Of a stretch of 64,000 nt of DNA, positions 45,861 to 53,720 are shown piece by piece. The notes under the pieces were generated by a model. That model saw nothing but the letters and a program-made list of their open reading frames with translations. It did no database searches and was not told where the DNA came from. The position numbers and the translations under genes were made by a program. Numbering within the stretch: position 1 is the first letter of the stretch; each line of letters starts with the position of its first letter. Origin of the DNA: Gillisia sp. Hel1_33_143 (lineage in GTDB: Bacteria > Bacteroidota > Bacteroidia > Flavobacteriales > Flavobacteriaceae); NCBI RefSeq assembly GCF_900104765.1, contig NZ_LT629737.1, positions 2,790,001 to 2,854,000 on the forward strand. Direction: 5' to 3'.

Positions 45861-45966
45861 ATCATTAAAACATCAAAATTTTTGAACTTAGGAAGTTCAA
45901 ATAGATAAAAATGTAGATTCTCAATAAAAAATAAAACAAAATAACAAGAACAATTGATTTAGTTTT

Positions 45967-45996
45967 TGTTTAACTTTTATTATTTTTAGTTAAACA
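45967..45996 (+). promoter_or_regulatory. inverted repeat, likely operator of the photolyase operon
   Basis: TGTTTAACT (45967-45975) and AGTTAAACA (45988-45996) form a perfect 9-base inverted repeat around a 12-base AT spacer, about 36 bases before the SRPBCC gene. The TTG at 45966-45968 and the right arm are placed like -33 and -7 elements, so a dimeric regulator (for example a MerR-family protein, commonly linked to light-responsive photolyase operons) could bind here. The regulator gene is not in the window. Confidence 0.45.
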
Positions 45997-46031
45997 TTAT
46001 AAGACCTAAATTTACCATACAATATCATATT

Positions 46032-46541
46032 ATGAAAATATACAACCTTCACTCCAAACAAAAACTGCCTATTACTGTACAGCAAGCTTGGGACTTTTTA
46101 TCAGATCCAAAGAATTTAAAAACTATAACTCCAGATTATATGGGATTTCATATTCTTTCTGGTGCAGATAGACCAATGTTTCAAGGTCAGATTATTCAAT
46201 ACATAGTAACTCCGGTAGCTGGAATTAAAACTAAATGGGTAACAGAGATCACTCATGTTAGAGATAAAGAATATTTTGTTGATGAACAGCGCTTTGGCCC
46301 CTATGATCTTTGGCATCATAAACATTTTATAAAGGAAATTCCAGGAGGTGTAGAGATGGAAGATATTATAGACTATAAAATTCCACTAGGAATTCTGGGG
46401 CAGTTAGTTCATCCCGTTTTAGTGGCTCCAAAATTAAAAGAGATCTTTACTTATAGAAAAAAGAAGTTAATAGAATTGTTTGGAGAATATGATGAAAGAG
46501 CTGCTCCTCAACCCACTTTAAAACAAGATGTATTAAATTAA
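46032..46541 (+). CDS. SRPBCC-fold ligand-binding protein
   Basis: 169 residues. It has the START/Bet v1-like pattern: an N-terminal strand, LPITVQQAWDFLSDPKNLKTITPDYMGF, a central sheet region with WVTEITHVRDKEYFVDEQRF, and a C-terminal helix (APKLKEIFTYRKKKLIELF). Relatives occur in operons with an SDR and a photolyase in flavobacteria. It probably binds a hydrophobic molecule; I cannot say which. First gene of the operon, behind the inverted repeat. Confidence 0.82.
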   Translation: MKIYNLHSKQKLPITVQQAWDFLSDPKNLKTITPDYMGFHILSGADRPMFQGQIIQYIVTPVAGIKTKWVTEITHVRDKEYFVDEQRFGPYDLWHHKHFIKEIPGGVEMEDIIDYKIPLGILGQLVHPVLVAPKLKEIFTYRKKKLIELFGEYDERAAPQPTLKQDVLN

Positions 46542-46567
46542 TACATCATTTTATAAAACATTTTATC

Positions 46568-47266
46568 ATGAAGAAAAATATATTATTAATTGGAGGATCT
46601 AAAGGAATTGGGCTGGAAACGGCAAAAATCTTAGCTCCAGATCACAACGTTATTATAGCTTCTAGAAGCTCGGATAATCTTTCAGATCTTAACGTATCTC
46701 ATTTAAAATTTGATGTTACTAAAGACAACATAGAAGATCTTGAACTTCCCGAAACCATAGATGGATTGGTATATTGCCCTGGAAGCATCAATCTAAAACC
46801 TTTTAAAATGCTTAAACCGGAAGCTTTTGTAGAAGAGCTTCAATTAAATTTTATATCATTAGTTAAGGTAGTACAAGGACTTTTGCCTAAGCTAAAAAAT
46901 TCTGACCAGGCTAGTTTGGTCTTCTTTAGTACCGTAGCAGTTAAGGTAGGAATGCCTTTTCATACCAGTGTTGCTGCTGCTAAGGGAGCTATTGAAGGTT
47001 TTGCCAAAGCGTTGGCTGCAGAGTATACACCTAGCTTTAGAGTGAACGTAATTGCACCTTCCCTTACAAATACAGAATTAGCAGCTAAGCTTCTTTCTAA
47101 CGAAGATAAGATCAAGAAAATGAATGAACGCCATCCTTTAAAAAGAGTTGGAGAGGCTGTAGATATCGCGAATATGGTTACCTTTCTCCTATCCGAAAAA
47201 AGCAGTTGGATGACTGGACAAATAATAGGAATGGACGGTGGAATGTCTACATTAAACGTTAATTAA
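46568..47266 (+). CDS. short-chain dehydrogenase/reductase-fold protein lacking the catalytic Tyr
   Basis: 232 residues. NAD(P)-binding GGSKGIGLETA (9-19), YCPGS in place of NNAG, active-site S121 in FFSTVAVKVG and K139 in VAAAKGAIEGFAKAL; the C-terminus is FLLSEKSSWMTGQIIGMDGG. The YxxxK motif reads VAAAK, so the catalytic Tyr is replaced by V135. It may be a binding or regulatory protein, or an enzyme with a different mechanism. It sits between the SRPBCC gene (26 bases) and the photolyase (1-base overlap). Confidence 0.85.
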   Translation: MKKNILLIGGSKGIGLETAKILAPDHNVIIASRSSDNLSDLNVSHLKFDVTKDNIEDLELPETIDGLVYCPGSINLKPFKMLKPEAFVEELQLNFISLVKVVQGLLPKLKNSDQASLVFFSTVAVKVGMPFHTSVAAAKGAIEGFAKALAAEYTPSFRVNVIAPSLTNTELAAKLLSNEDKIKKMNERHPLKRVGEAVDIANMVTFLLSEKSSWMTGQIIGMDGGMSTLNVN

Positions 47267-48570
47267 TGCAAGAAAAAGTTTCCATATTTTGGTTTAGAAG
47301 AGATCTTAGATTAGATGACAATGTTGGCCTTTTAGAAAGTTTAAAAGGAGACCTTCGAGTTTTACCAATTTTTATCTTTGATAGTGAAATATTAGAAAAA
47401 TTACCCGAAGATGATGCTAGGGTAACCTTCATTTTCAATACACTACAAGATATGAGGAAAGAACTGCAAGAGGTTGATAGCTCTCTTGCTATGTATCATG
47501 GTAAACCTATAGACATCTTTGAAGATCTTCTCGAAAAATATGATGTAGCAAAAGTAGTTACAAATAGAGATTATGAGCCTTACGCTAAAGAAAGGGATAA
47601 AGAAATCCAAGATCTATTGAAGAAGCATGAGATTGATTTTGAAACCTACAAAGACCAGGTATTTTTTGAAAAAGATGAAGTTGTAAAAAGTGATGGAGAC
47701 CCCTACGTAGTATATACTCCATATATGAAATTATGGAAAGAGACCTTTAAAAAGACAGATCTCACTATTCATTATACAAGTCAGTATTTAAATAATTTTA
47801 TCAAAAATTCTAGGTTACCAAATCTGAGTTTAAAAGATATAGGATTTAAGAAATCAAACATTGAAGTTCCTGAATATGATGTCACTCCTACTCTCATACA
47901 GAACTACGAAGCTACACGAAATTATCCTGCAAAAGACGCTACTTCTCGCTTAGGTCCGCATCTTAGATTTGGTACTGTAAGTGTTAGGAAAATGCTTAAA
48001 AAGGCGATAGCCGAAAAGAATGAAATTTTTTGGCAAGAGTTAATTTGGAGAGAGTTTTTTATGCAGATCTTATGGCACTTCCCAAATACTGTAACAGATG
48101 CTTTTAAAGCCAAATATGATAGAATTGAATGGAGAAATAATGAAGATGAGTTTGAACTATGGAAACATGGCAAAACTGGCTATCCTATGGTAGATGCAGG
48201 AATGAGACAATTAAATGAGTCTGGCTTTATGCATAACAGAGTGAGAATGCTAGTTGGAAGTTTTTTATGCAAACATTTGTTAATAGACTGGCGCTGGGGT
48301 GAAGCCTATTTTGCCGAAAAGCTATTAGATTATGAAATGTCTTCTAACGTGGGAAACTGGCAATGGGTTGCCGGTAGCGGTGTAGATGCTGCTCCATATT
48401 TTAGGATCTTCAATCCTACAACTCAAATAGATGATTATGATAAAGACCATAAATATTTAAAGCAATGGATACCGGAATATGGTACAGACGAGTATCCGGA
48501 AAAAATGGTAGATCACAAAGAAGCTCGAGAAAGAGCATTATCCACATATAAAGCGGCAGTTTCTAATTAG
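47266..48570 (+). CDS. phrB: deoxyribodipyrimidine photolyase (class I, cryptochrome/photolyase family)
   Basis: 434 residues. The N-terminal antenna domain begins with VSIFWFRRDLRLDDNVGL. The FAD domain has ATSRLGPHLRFGTVSVR, FWQELIWREFFMQILW, GYPMVDAGMRQLNESGFMHN, RMLVGSFLCKHLLIDWR, and MSSNVGNWQWVAGSGVDAAP with RIFNPTTQ. It repairs UV-induced cyclobutane pyrimidine dimers using blue light. ATG 47266 overlaps the SDR stop by 1 base. The terminator stem includes its stop codon. Confidence 0.93.
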   Translation: MQEKVSIFWFRRDLRLDDNVGLLESLKGDLRVLPIFIFDSEILEKLPEDDARVTFIFNTLQDMRKELQEVDSSLAMYHGKPIDIFEDLLEKYDVAKVVTNRDYEPYAKERDKEIQDLLKKHEIDFETYKDQVFFEKDEVVKSDGDPYVVYTPYMKLWKETFKKTDLTIHYTSQYLNNFIKNSRLPNLSLKDIGFKKSNIEVPEYDVTPTLIQNYEATRNYPAKDATSRLGPHLRFGTVSVRKMLKKAIAEKNEIFWQELIWREFFMQILWHFPNTVTDAFKAKYDRIEWRNNEDEFELWKHGKTGYPMVDAGMRQLNESGFMHNRVRMLVGSFLCKHLLIDWRWGEAYFAEKLLDYEMSSNVGNWQWVAGSGVDAAPYFRIFNPTTQIDDYDKDHKYLKQWIPEYGTDEYPEKMVDHKEARERALSTYKAAVSN

Positions 48571-48582
48571 AAGCTGCTTTTT
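48556..48582 (+). terminator. terminator overlapping the photolyase stop codon
   Basis: GCAGTTTCT (48556-48564) pairs with AGAAGCTGC (48569-48577) with one G-U pair and a 4-base loop, followed by a run of eight T. The TAG stop at 48568-48570 lies in the hairpin. Confidence 0.75.
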
Positions 48583-48583
48583 T

Positions 48584-49333
48584 TTACATTATTAGTTTTC
48601 TAGCTTTTTCAAGATCTTCAGGTGTATCTATTCCTATTCCTTTAAAATCTGTTTCTACCATTTTAATATTCTTACCGTATTCCAAATACCTAATACATTC
48701 AATCTTTTCTGTAGCCTCCAAGGGTAACATAGGTAATCTATAAAAATCCATAAGTGCTCTTTTTCTAAAAGCATAAACCCCAATATGTTTGAAATAAGTT
48801 ATTCCGGTAGTAGTGTCTCTAGGATATGGAACTGGAAATCTAGAAAAATACAAAGCTAGATTATCTTTATTAGTAATCACTTTTACATTATTTGGATTAG
48901 TGATCTCCTCACTATCCAACATTGATGTTTTTAATGACGCTAGATCAATTATTTCTTCCCTGTCTGATTGGAAGACCTCTAAAAGTTTATGAAGGCTTGG
49001 CTCGTCTATCAATGGTTCATCTCCCTGCACATTTACCACAATATCTACCTCCATATGCTCCACAGCTTCCGCAATTCTATCACTTCCGCATTCATGTTCT
49101 TTTTTACTTAAGATAACTTTTCCTCCAAAGCTTTCCACTTCTTTAAGAATAACTTGGCTATCTGTAACTACAAAAACATCATCAAAAAGCTTCGTGTTAA
49201 CAGCTGCTTCATAAGTTCTTCTAATTACAGTTTTCCCATTTAGATCTTGCATAAGTTTCCCAGGAAACCTACTTGCTTCAAATCGGGCGGGGATCATTGC
49301 AATCGTTTTAAGTAAAATATGTGATTTCATCAT
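48584..49333 (-). CDS. kdsB: 3-deoxy-manno-octulosonate cytidylyltransferase
   Basis: 249 residues. [18 protein letters not shown] near the N-terminus, [14 protein letters not shown] in the middle, and the family C-terminus [17 protein letters not shown]. It activates KDO as CMP-KDO for lipid A-core LPS. About 9 residues precede the usual start (TIAMIPAR); ATG 49333 or 49330 are equivalent. It follows the RecD-like helicase after 22 bases on the same strand. Confidence 0.93.
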   Translation of the reverse strand: MMKSHILLKTIAMIPARFEASRFPGKLMQDLNGKTVIRRTYEAAVNTKLFDDVFVVTDSQVILKEVESFGGKVILSKKEHECGSDRIAEAVEHMEVDIVVNVQGDEPLIDEPSLHKLLEVFQSDREEIIDLASLKTSMLDSEEITNPNNVKVITNKDNLALYFSRFPVPYPRDTTTGITYFKHIGVYAFRKRALMDFYRLPMLPLEATEKIECIRYLEYGKNIKMVETDFKGIGIDTPEDLEKARKLIM

Positions 49334-49355
49334 TAAGATCTAATTTCTGGATTCT

Positions 49356-50792
49356 TCAATTTTCGGTAAAAAAATCATCTTTAAAACCAATAAGATATAA
49401 TTTTTTTTGAGCACGGGTAACTGCCGTATATAGCCAACGAAGATAATCTTTATCTACACCATTAGGCAAATATGGCTGTTCAATAAAAACCGTATCCCAT
49501 TGTCCACCTTGAGATTTATGACAAGTCATTGCATAAGAGAACTTTATTTGCAATGCATTAAAGAATTTATTGCCTTTAACCTTTAGAAACTTCTTGTATT
49601 TAGTGGTTTCATCCTGATAATCTAACATCACTTCTTGATAGAGCTTATTAGATTCATCATAAGTTAGGGAGGGTGTATTGCTTTCTAATGTATTGAGCAT
49701 CACCACTGTTTCAAAAGGCTTCATTTTAGGATAATCTACCATTTGCACTTTTACTTCTGCAAACCTAAATCCGTATAATTCCTTAATTGCAAAGATTTCA
49801 AGCACTTTTATAATATCTCCATTCGCAATAAACCCCGCTTCAGAAGATGGTTTTATCCAGAAATAATTATTTTTTACCACCATTAAATAATCTCCAGTGG
49901 CAATTTCATCTTCTTGAAATAATATTCGAGATCTTATTTGCTGGTTATATTGATTGGCTCTTTTATTCGATCTTACAATAATACTGGTGTCTTCATGCCC
50001 TAAATTATCATAAGAATCCTGAATGGCGTCTAAGATATCCTGCCCATCGGTAAGTCTCACGAGGTCTGCCTGTTGCGTTAATTTAAATTTGAAAGAATCA
50101 TAGAACTCTTCTGACAATGCCTCTCTAATGCGAGTAGCATTAAGTAAGATATCACTTTCTTCACTTTGTCTCACAACTTCATCTAGCTCTATATGAATTA
50201 CTTCTTTATCATAATTGGCTCCAAGCGTATGTTCTTCCAACGCCGGGCTTAGATCCAATTTTACAGGAGGTAGCTGCGCAGTATCTCCTATAAAAATCAA
50301 CTGGCATTTATGGCCGGAGTATACATATTGAATTAGGTCTGCCAAAAGACCGTTGTTTTCAAACAATTTAGAATCCTGACTTTCATCTGGTATCATAGAA
50401 GCTTCATCTACAATAAAAATGGCATTTTTATGTTTATTAGGCTGCAGAACGAACTGTACGCCAGATCCTCCCGTCTTTTTCGGAAAATAGATCTTTTTAT
50501 GAATTGTTTGAGCTTCTTGATTGGAATAAAGGGAGATCACTTTTGCCGCTCTTCCTGTTGGTGCTAGTAAAATTCCAGAGCGTCTTAACTTCCATAAATT
50601 CTTTACCAACGCACTAATAATGGTAGTTTTACCAGTACCTGCAAATCCTTTTAAGAGAAAAATTGCATTTGGTGAAGGATCTACCACAAACTTAGATAAT
50701 TGCTGTAATGCAATATCTTGTTTTAACTTGGCCTGAAAACCTAATTCGTTGAGTAAGAGTTTATAAAATTTATCGGCAGTAAGGGTTTCCAT
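49356..50792 (-). CDS. RecD/TraA-like ATP-dependent DNA helicase
   Basis: 478 residues from ATG 50792. Walker A FLLKGFAGTGKTTII (G49-T56), Walker B AIFIVDEASMIPD, then QLIFIGDTAQLPPV, and the UvrD_C_2 segment KFSYAMTCHKSQGGQWDTVF with WLYTAVTRAQKKLYLIG at the end. Superfamily 1B single-protein helicase; the exact role in repair or recombination is unknown. The longer frame from ATG 50822 is rejected because a -7 box (50811-50818) lies inside that extension. Confidence 0.9.
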   Translation of the reverse strand: METLTADKFYKLLLNELGFQAKLKQDIALQQLSKFVVDPSPNAIFLLKGFAGTGKTTIISALVKNLWKLRRSGILLAPTGRAAKVISLYSNQEAQTIHKKIYFPKKTGGSGVQFVLQPNKHKNAIFIVDEASMIPDESQDSKLFENNGLLADLIQYVYSGHKCQLIFIGDTAQLPPVKLDLSPALEEHTLGANYDKEVIHIELDEVVRQSEESDILLNATRIREALSEEFYDSFKFKLTQQADLVRLTDGQDILDAIQDSYDNLGHEDTSIIVRSNKRANQYNQQIRSRILFQEDEIATGDYLMVVKNNYFWIKPSSEAGFIANGDIIKVLEIFAIKELYGFRFAEVKVQMVDYPKMKPFETVVMLNTLESNTPSLTYDESNKLYQEVMLDYQDETTKYKKFLKVKGNKFFNALQIKFSYAMTCHKSQGGQWDTVFIEQPYLPNGVDKDYLRWLYTAVTRAQKKLYLIGFKDDFFTEN

Positions 50793-50810
50793 AGGCTTTT
50801 TTGCAAAACT

Positions 50811-50818
50811 CAAAGATA
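50811..50818 (-). promoter_or_regulatory. -7 box that decides the helicase start
   Basis: The minus strand reads TATCTTTG. Transcription would start near 50805, downstream of ATG 50822 but upstream of ATG 50792. Confidence 0.5.
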
Positions 50819-50864
50819 ACAATGGATTTTTAGGGTAGAAACTTTTACGAATAAAAAAAAATTG

Positions 50865-50872
50865 TAGATTTG
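50865..50872 (+). promoter_or_regulatory. -7 box for the 50908 operon
   Basis: TAGATTTG followed by C, a consensus -7 element, 36 bases before the ATG at 50908. Confidence 0.5.
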
Positions 50873-50907
50873 CGATGAACTCTAATTAATTTAAAAAATT
50901 CTAAAGC

Positions 50908-51558
50908 ATGAAACTTTTATTTCAATTACTCCTTTGGATTGTAATAATCTTTTTGGGATATCTCGTTTTCAACGCAGTGTATGACCCAATCCAATTTAAT
51001 AAAGTTAAAGAAAAGCGTTACTCCAAAGTAATTGACAGACTAAAAGATATTCGTGCTGCGCAATTAGCGCATCAAGAGATCACCGGTTCTTTTGAAAAAG
51101 ATTTTGATGGTTTGATCAAGTTTATTGACACTGCAGAGTTTGTATTAACTCAACGTAGAGATACTACTTATCTTGATGAAGAATACAGAAAAGCATATGG
51201 TGTAGATAAATTGAAAGATGATTACGTTATAGATACCTTAGGATATGCTTCTGTAAAAGATTCATTATTCAAAAATTCTGACAGATATAAGAAAATGATG
51301 ATCATTCCAGTAGAAGGAGTTGATGCTAAATTTGAAATGAGTGCAGGAACCCTTGTGAAGAATGATTCTAAAATCCCTGTTTTTGAAGTAAAAGTTCCTA
51401 AAAAAATTCTTTTGTTTGACCAAGATAAAGATCTTATCATGCAAGAAGAGCAAGTAGTCTCTGTGGAAGGAGTTAACGGTCCATTCATCACCCTTGGTTC
51501 TATGGAAGAGATCAAGACAGAAGGAAACTGGCCAAGAGCATACGATGATAAAGAATAA
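50908..51558 (+). CDS. membrane-anchored conserved protein, function unknown
   Basis: 216 residues. N-terminal hydrophobic anchor (about residues 3-22, LLFQLLLWIVIIFLGYLVF), then a helix with KEKRYSKVIDRLKDIRAAQLA and a mixed domain ending NWPRAYDDKE. The KDIRAAQLAHQEITGSFEKD segment is like the helix and first turn of pilin/PulG-type pseudopilin proteins, but I cannot confirm this. First of four linked genes ending in rsmD and a small gene. Confidence 0.8.
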   Translation: MKLLFQLLLWIVIIFLGYLVFNAVYDPIQFNKVKEKRYSKVIDRLKDIRAAQLAHQEITGSFEKDFDGLIKFIDTAEFVLTQRRDTTYLDEEYRKAYGVDKLKDDYVIDTLGYASVKDSLFKNSDRYKKMMIIPVEGVDAKFEMSAGTLVKNDSKIPVFEVKVPKKILLFDQDKDLIMQEEQVVSVEGVNGPFITLGSMEEIKTEGNWPRAYDDKE

Positions 51559-52366
51559 GGAAGAAATAAATAATAGAATAAAGTTGTCCATTCAAGTTTG
51601 CTTGAATGGACTTTCTTTTTGTATCCTAAATTTCAATACTAATGAAGTGATATGGTTCAAAAAGACAGAATTTCCAAAAGAATATAACCCTGTTAAGATC
51701 TTGGAAAAAATTGAAGAGATCTACAATTCTGAAGATATTCTAGATAGAAAATTTACGGAGGTTAAAGTTCTCTTTTCTCATGACCTTTATAGCATGGTAC
51801 CTAAAGAGTTCTTTTTAGAAGATGAAGCCTCTAATTATCTTAAATACAATACTAAGATCTTAAAGACAGACGTGGTGGCACATGATGATCTAAAAGAGCA
51901 AGATCTTATTACTGTATATATTCCGTTTACAAATATCACCAACTATTTATTTGATAAGCATGGTGAATTTGAATATGTACACTCTGTTTCTGTTTTGATA
52001 GAAAGTATTTTTAGCCAAAGGCCTATTAGCGGAACTACGGTGTATTTAAATAATTACAAGACTTATTTTGATCTGGTTGTAGTTAAGGATAATGAATTGC
52101 TACTTAGCAATAGTTTTAATTATGACACCAAGGAAGATTTTATATACTATTTACTATTTACCGCAGAACAACTAGAACTAGTTCCTTCAGATTTTGAATT
52201 AAAGCTAATGGGTGAAATAGATATTGATTCTCCTTTTTATAAAATAGCATATCAATATATTAAAAATATAAGCTTCATAAAGCTAAACCTACATTTAAAA
52301 CCACAGGAGTACAATGCTGAAAAATTTCAACAAGAAGCATTCTTACTCATAAAATCCATGCAATGA
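51545..52366 (+). CDS. DUF3822-type protein
   Basis: 273 residues from ATG 51545; the open frame extends 17 codons upstream but that part lies inside the previous gene. LSIQVCLNGLSFCILNFNTN and the NYKTYFDLVVVKDNELLLSN segment are typical of DUF3822, which has an actin-like ATPase fold by family prediction. It overlaps the previous gene by 14 bases and rsmD by 4. This order (DUF3822-rsmD) is one I recall from other Bacteroidota. Function unknown. Confidence 0.85.
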   Translation: MIKNKEEINNRIKLSIQVCLNGLSFCILNFNTNEVIWFKKTEFPKEYNPVKILEKIEEIYNSEDILDRKFTEVKVLFSHDLYSMVPKEFFLEDEASNYLKYNTKILKTDVVAHDDLKEQDLITVYIPFTNITNYLFDKHGEFEYVHSVSVLIESIFSQRPISGTTVYLNNYKTYFDLVVVKDNELLLSNSFNYDTKEDFIYYLLFTAEQLELVPSDFELKLMGEIDIDSPFYKIAYQYIKNISFIKLNLHLKPQEYNAEKFQQEAFLLIKSMQ

Positions 52367-52902
52367 GAATAATTTCGGGCACTTTTAAAGGCAGAAGATT
52401 AACTGCACCAAAAAAACTTCCTGTTCGCCCTACTACAGATATGGCCAAAGAAGCTTTATTTAATATTCTTAATAACAAAGTTCACTTTAGTGGACTAAGT
52501 GTACTTGATCTATTTTCCGGAACTGGAAATATATCTTATGAATTTGCATCTAGAGGCTCGGCTCCAATAGTTTCTGTAGATGTCCATGTTGAGTGCGTGA
52601 AATTTATAAAAAAGACTAGTGATGAGCTAGAAATGAATATTCTGGCAATTAAGAGTGATGTTTATAAATATCTTGAGAAATCTGGTGCTAAAGCAGACAT
52701 TATCTTTGCAGACCCACCGTATGACTTTACAGATGAGCAATTTAATAATATTGCAGAATTAGTTTTTGAACATGATGTCTTAAATGAAAATGGAATGTTA
52801 ATAATAGAACACTCCAAACATACCGATATTTCTAGTGGAAGAAATTTTAATGAAGCTCGTAGATACGGAAATTCTGTATTTAGTTTTTTCTACGTATCTT
52901 AA
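52363..52902 (+). CDS. rsmD: 16S rRNA (guanine966-N2)-methyltransferase
   Basis: 179 residues. N-terminal MRIISGTFKGRRLTAPK, SAM-binding VLDLFSGTGNISYEFASRG, and catalytic DPPY in IIFADPPYDF. It methylates G966 of 16S rRNA (E. coli numbering) in the assembled small subunit. It overlaps DUF3822 by 4 bases. Confidence 0.93.
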   Translation: MRIISGTFKGRRLTAPKKLPVRPTTDMAKEALFNILNNKVHFSGLSVLDLFSGTGNISYEFASRGSAPIVSVDVHVECVKFIKKTSDELEMNILAIKSDVYKYLEKSGAKADIIFADPPYDFTDEQFNNIAELVFEHDVLNENGMLIIEHSKHTDISSGRNFNEARRYGNSVFSFFYVS

Positions 52903-52906
52903 CGTG

Positions 52907-53284
52907 ATGAGTGCACCCATTAAAACTTTAGAGTTAGAATTTACCACCTTAGAATTTTATAGCAATTATGTAATTTCTAGAGTGCATGAAGAAATTGTTT
53001 TCAGCAAACAACACATTCAAGAGCTAGTTGAAATTTGTTCTGAAGCTTTTAAAGATACCAAGTTTGCATATATCTCTAAACGTGATCATGTCTATAATGT
53101 AGACCCAAATGTTTATAGAGAACTTGAAATAGTCCGAAAAAACTTGATGGCTGTAGCAATTGTTAGTGATCGCGTTTCTACCTTGAATATTGCTCATTTT
53201 GAAAAAACATTCGCAAAAGTGAATTTTGAAATATTTATTTCTCTTGAAGATGCCATAGATTGGGCAACAGGAATATTAAAATAA
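52907..53284 (+). CDS. small SpoIIAA/STAS-like protein, function unknown
   Basis: 125 residues from ATG 52907, 4 bases after the rsmD stop; a longer frame from 52835 overlaps rsmD and is not needed. Alternating strands and helices (FTTLEFYSNYVISRVHEEI, FAYISKRDHVYNVDPNVYRE, EIFISLEDAIDWATGI) resemble the SpoIIAA-like fold of small flavobacterial proteins. No catalytic motif. It converges on rnpB, whose 3' end it just touches. Confidence 0.7.
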   Translation: MSAPIKTLELEFTTLEFYSNYVISRVHEEIVFSKQHIQELVEICSEAFKDTKFAYISKRDHVYNVDPNVYRELEIVRKNLMAVAIVSDRVSTLNIAHFEKTFAKVNFEIFISLEDAIDWATGILK

Positions 53285-53598
53285 AAAAGCAGATCTATAA
53301 GCCGGATTCTGTATCTCAGTAAAACTAAGATCCTTATCATTTATCTGAAATTTTTGTTGCCAAAAATCTTTAGCTGCCTACCCTCCAACAACGAGCGAGC
53401 CGCCCTTAAAAGCTGGTATACATGGCATTGCACCGCATAGAGTTTACCTGGTTTCACTACAGCATTACCTGTACATACTTTCTGCTGCACTTGTCCTGAT
53501 CTTTCGACCGGTGGGCGTTACCCACTATGCTGCCCTATGGTGTCCGGACTTTCCTCTACTTCACCTAAGCGAAGCAGCGATAAGGCGATCTGCTTTCG
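53283..53598 (-). ncRNA. rnpB: RNase P RNA, bacterial class A
   Basis: Minus-strand RNA of about 315 nt. The conserved 5' block GAGGAAAGTCCGGAC is at 53556-53542 and the 3' block ACAGAATCCGGCTTAT at 53312-53297. GAAAGCAGATC at the 5' end pairs with GATCTGCTTTT at the 3' end to form P1, followed by a T-run that probably also serves as terminator. The internal GGTCGAAAGATC loop and the GGAGGGTAGGCAGC region are as expected. It is the catalytic RNA that removes tRNA 5' leaders. Ends are approximate by a few bases. Confidence 0.95.
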
Positions 53599-53695
53599 GG
53601 CAAAGATACTTTACCATATCTAATTTCCTAACATCAACTTTAAAATTCCTTTTAAAAATTAGAAGATAAGATTTACCTATTAGCAATGGTATTTC

Positions 53696-53703
53696 TATAT
53701 TTG
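53696..53703 (+). promoter_or_regulatory. -7 box for dnaX
   Basis: TATATTTG, consensus TAnnTTTG, 17 bases before the dnaX ATG. Confidence 0.5.
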
Positions 53704-53720
53704 TTCTTCAATAATTATCT

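Noticed and set aside
50793-50822. ATG 50822 as start of the RecD-like helicase
   Set aside because: A TATCTTTG box lies within those codons; ATG 50792 fits the promoter and the usual family start.
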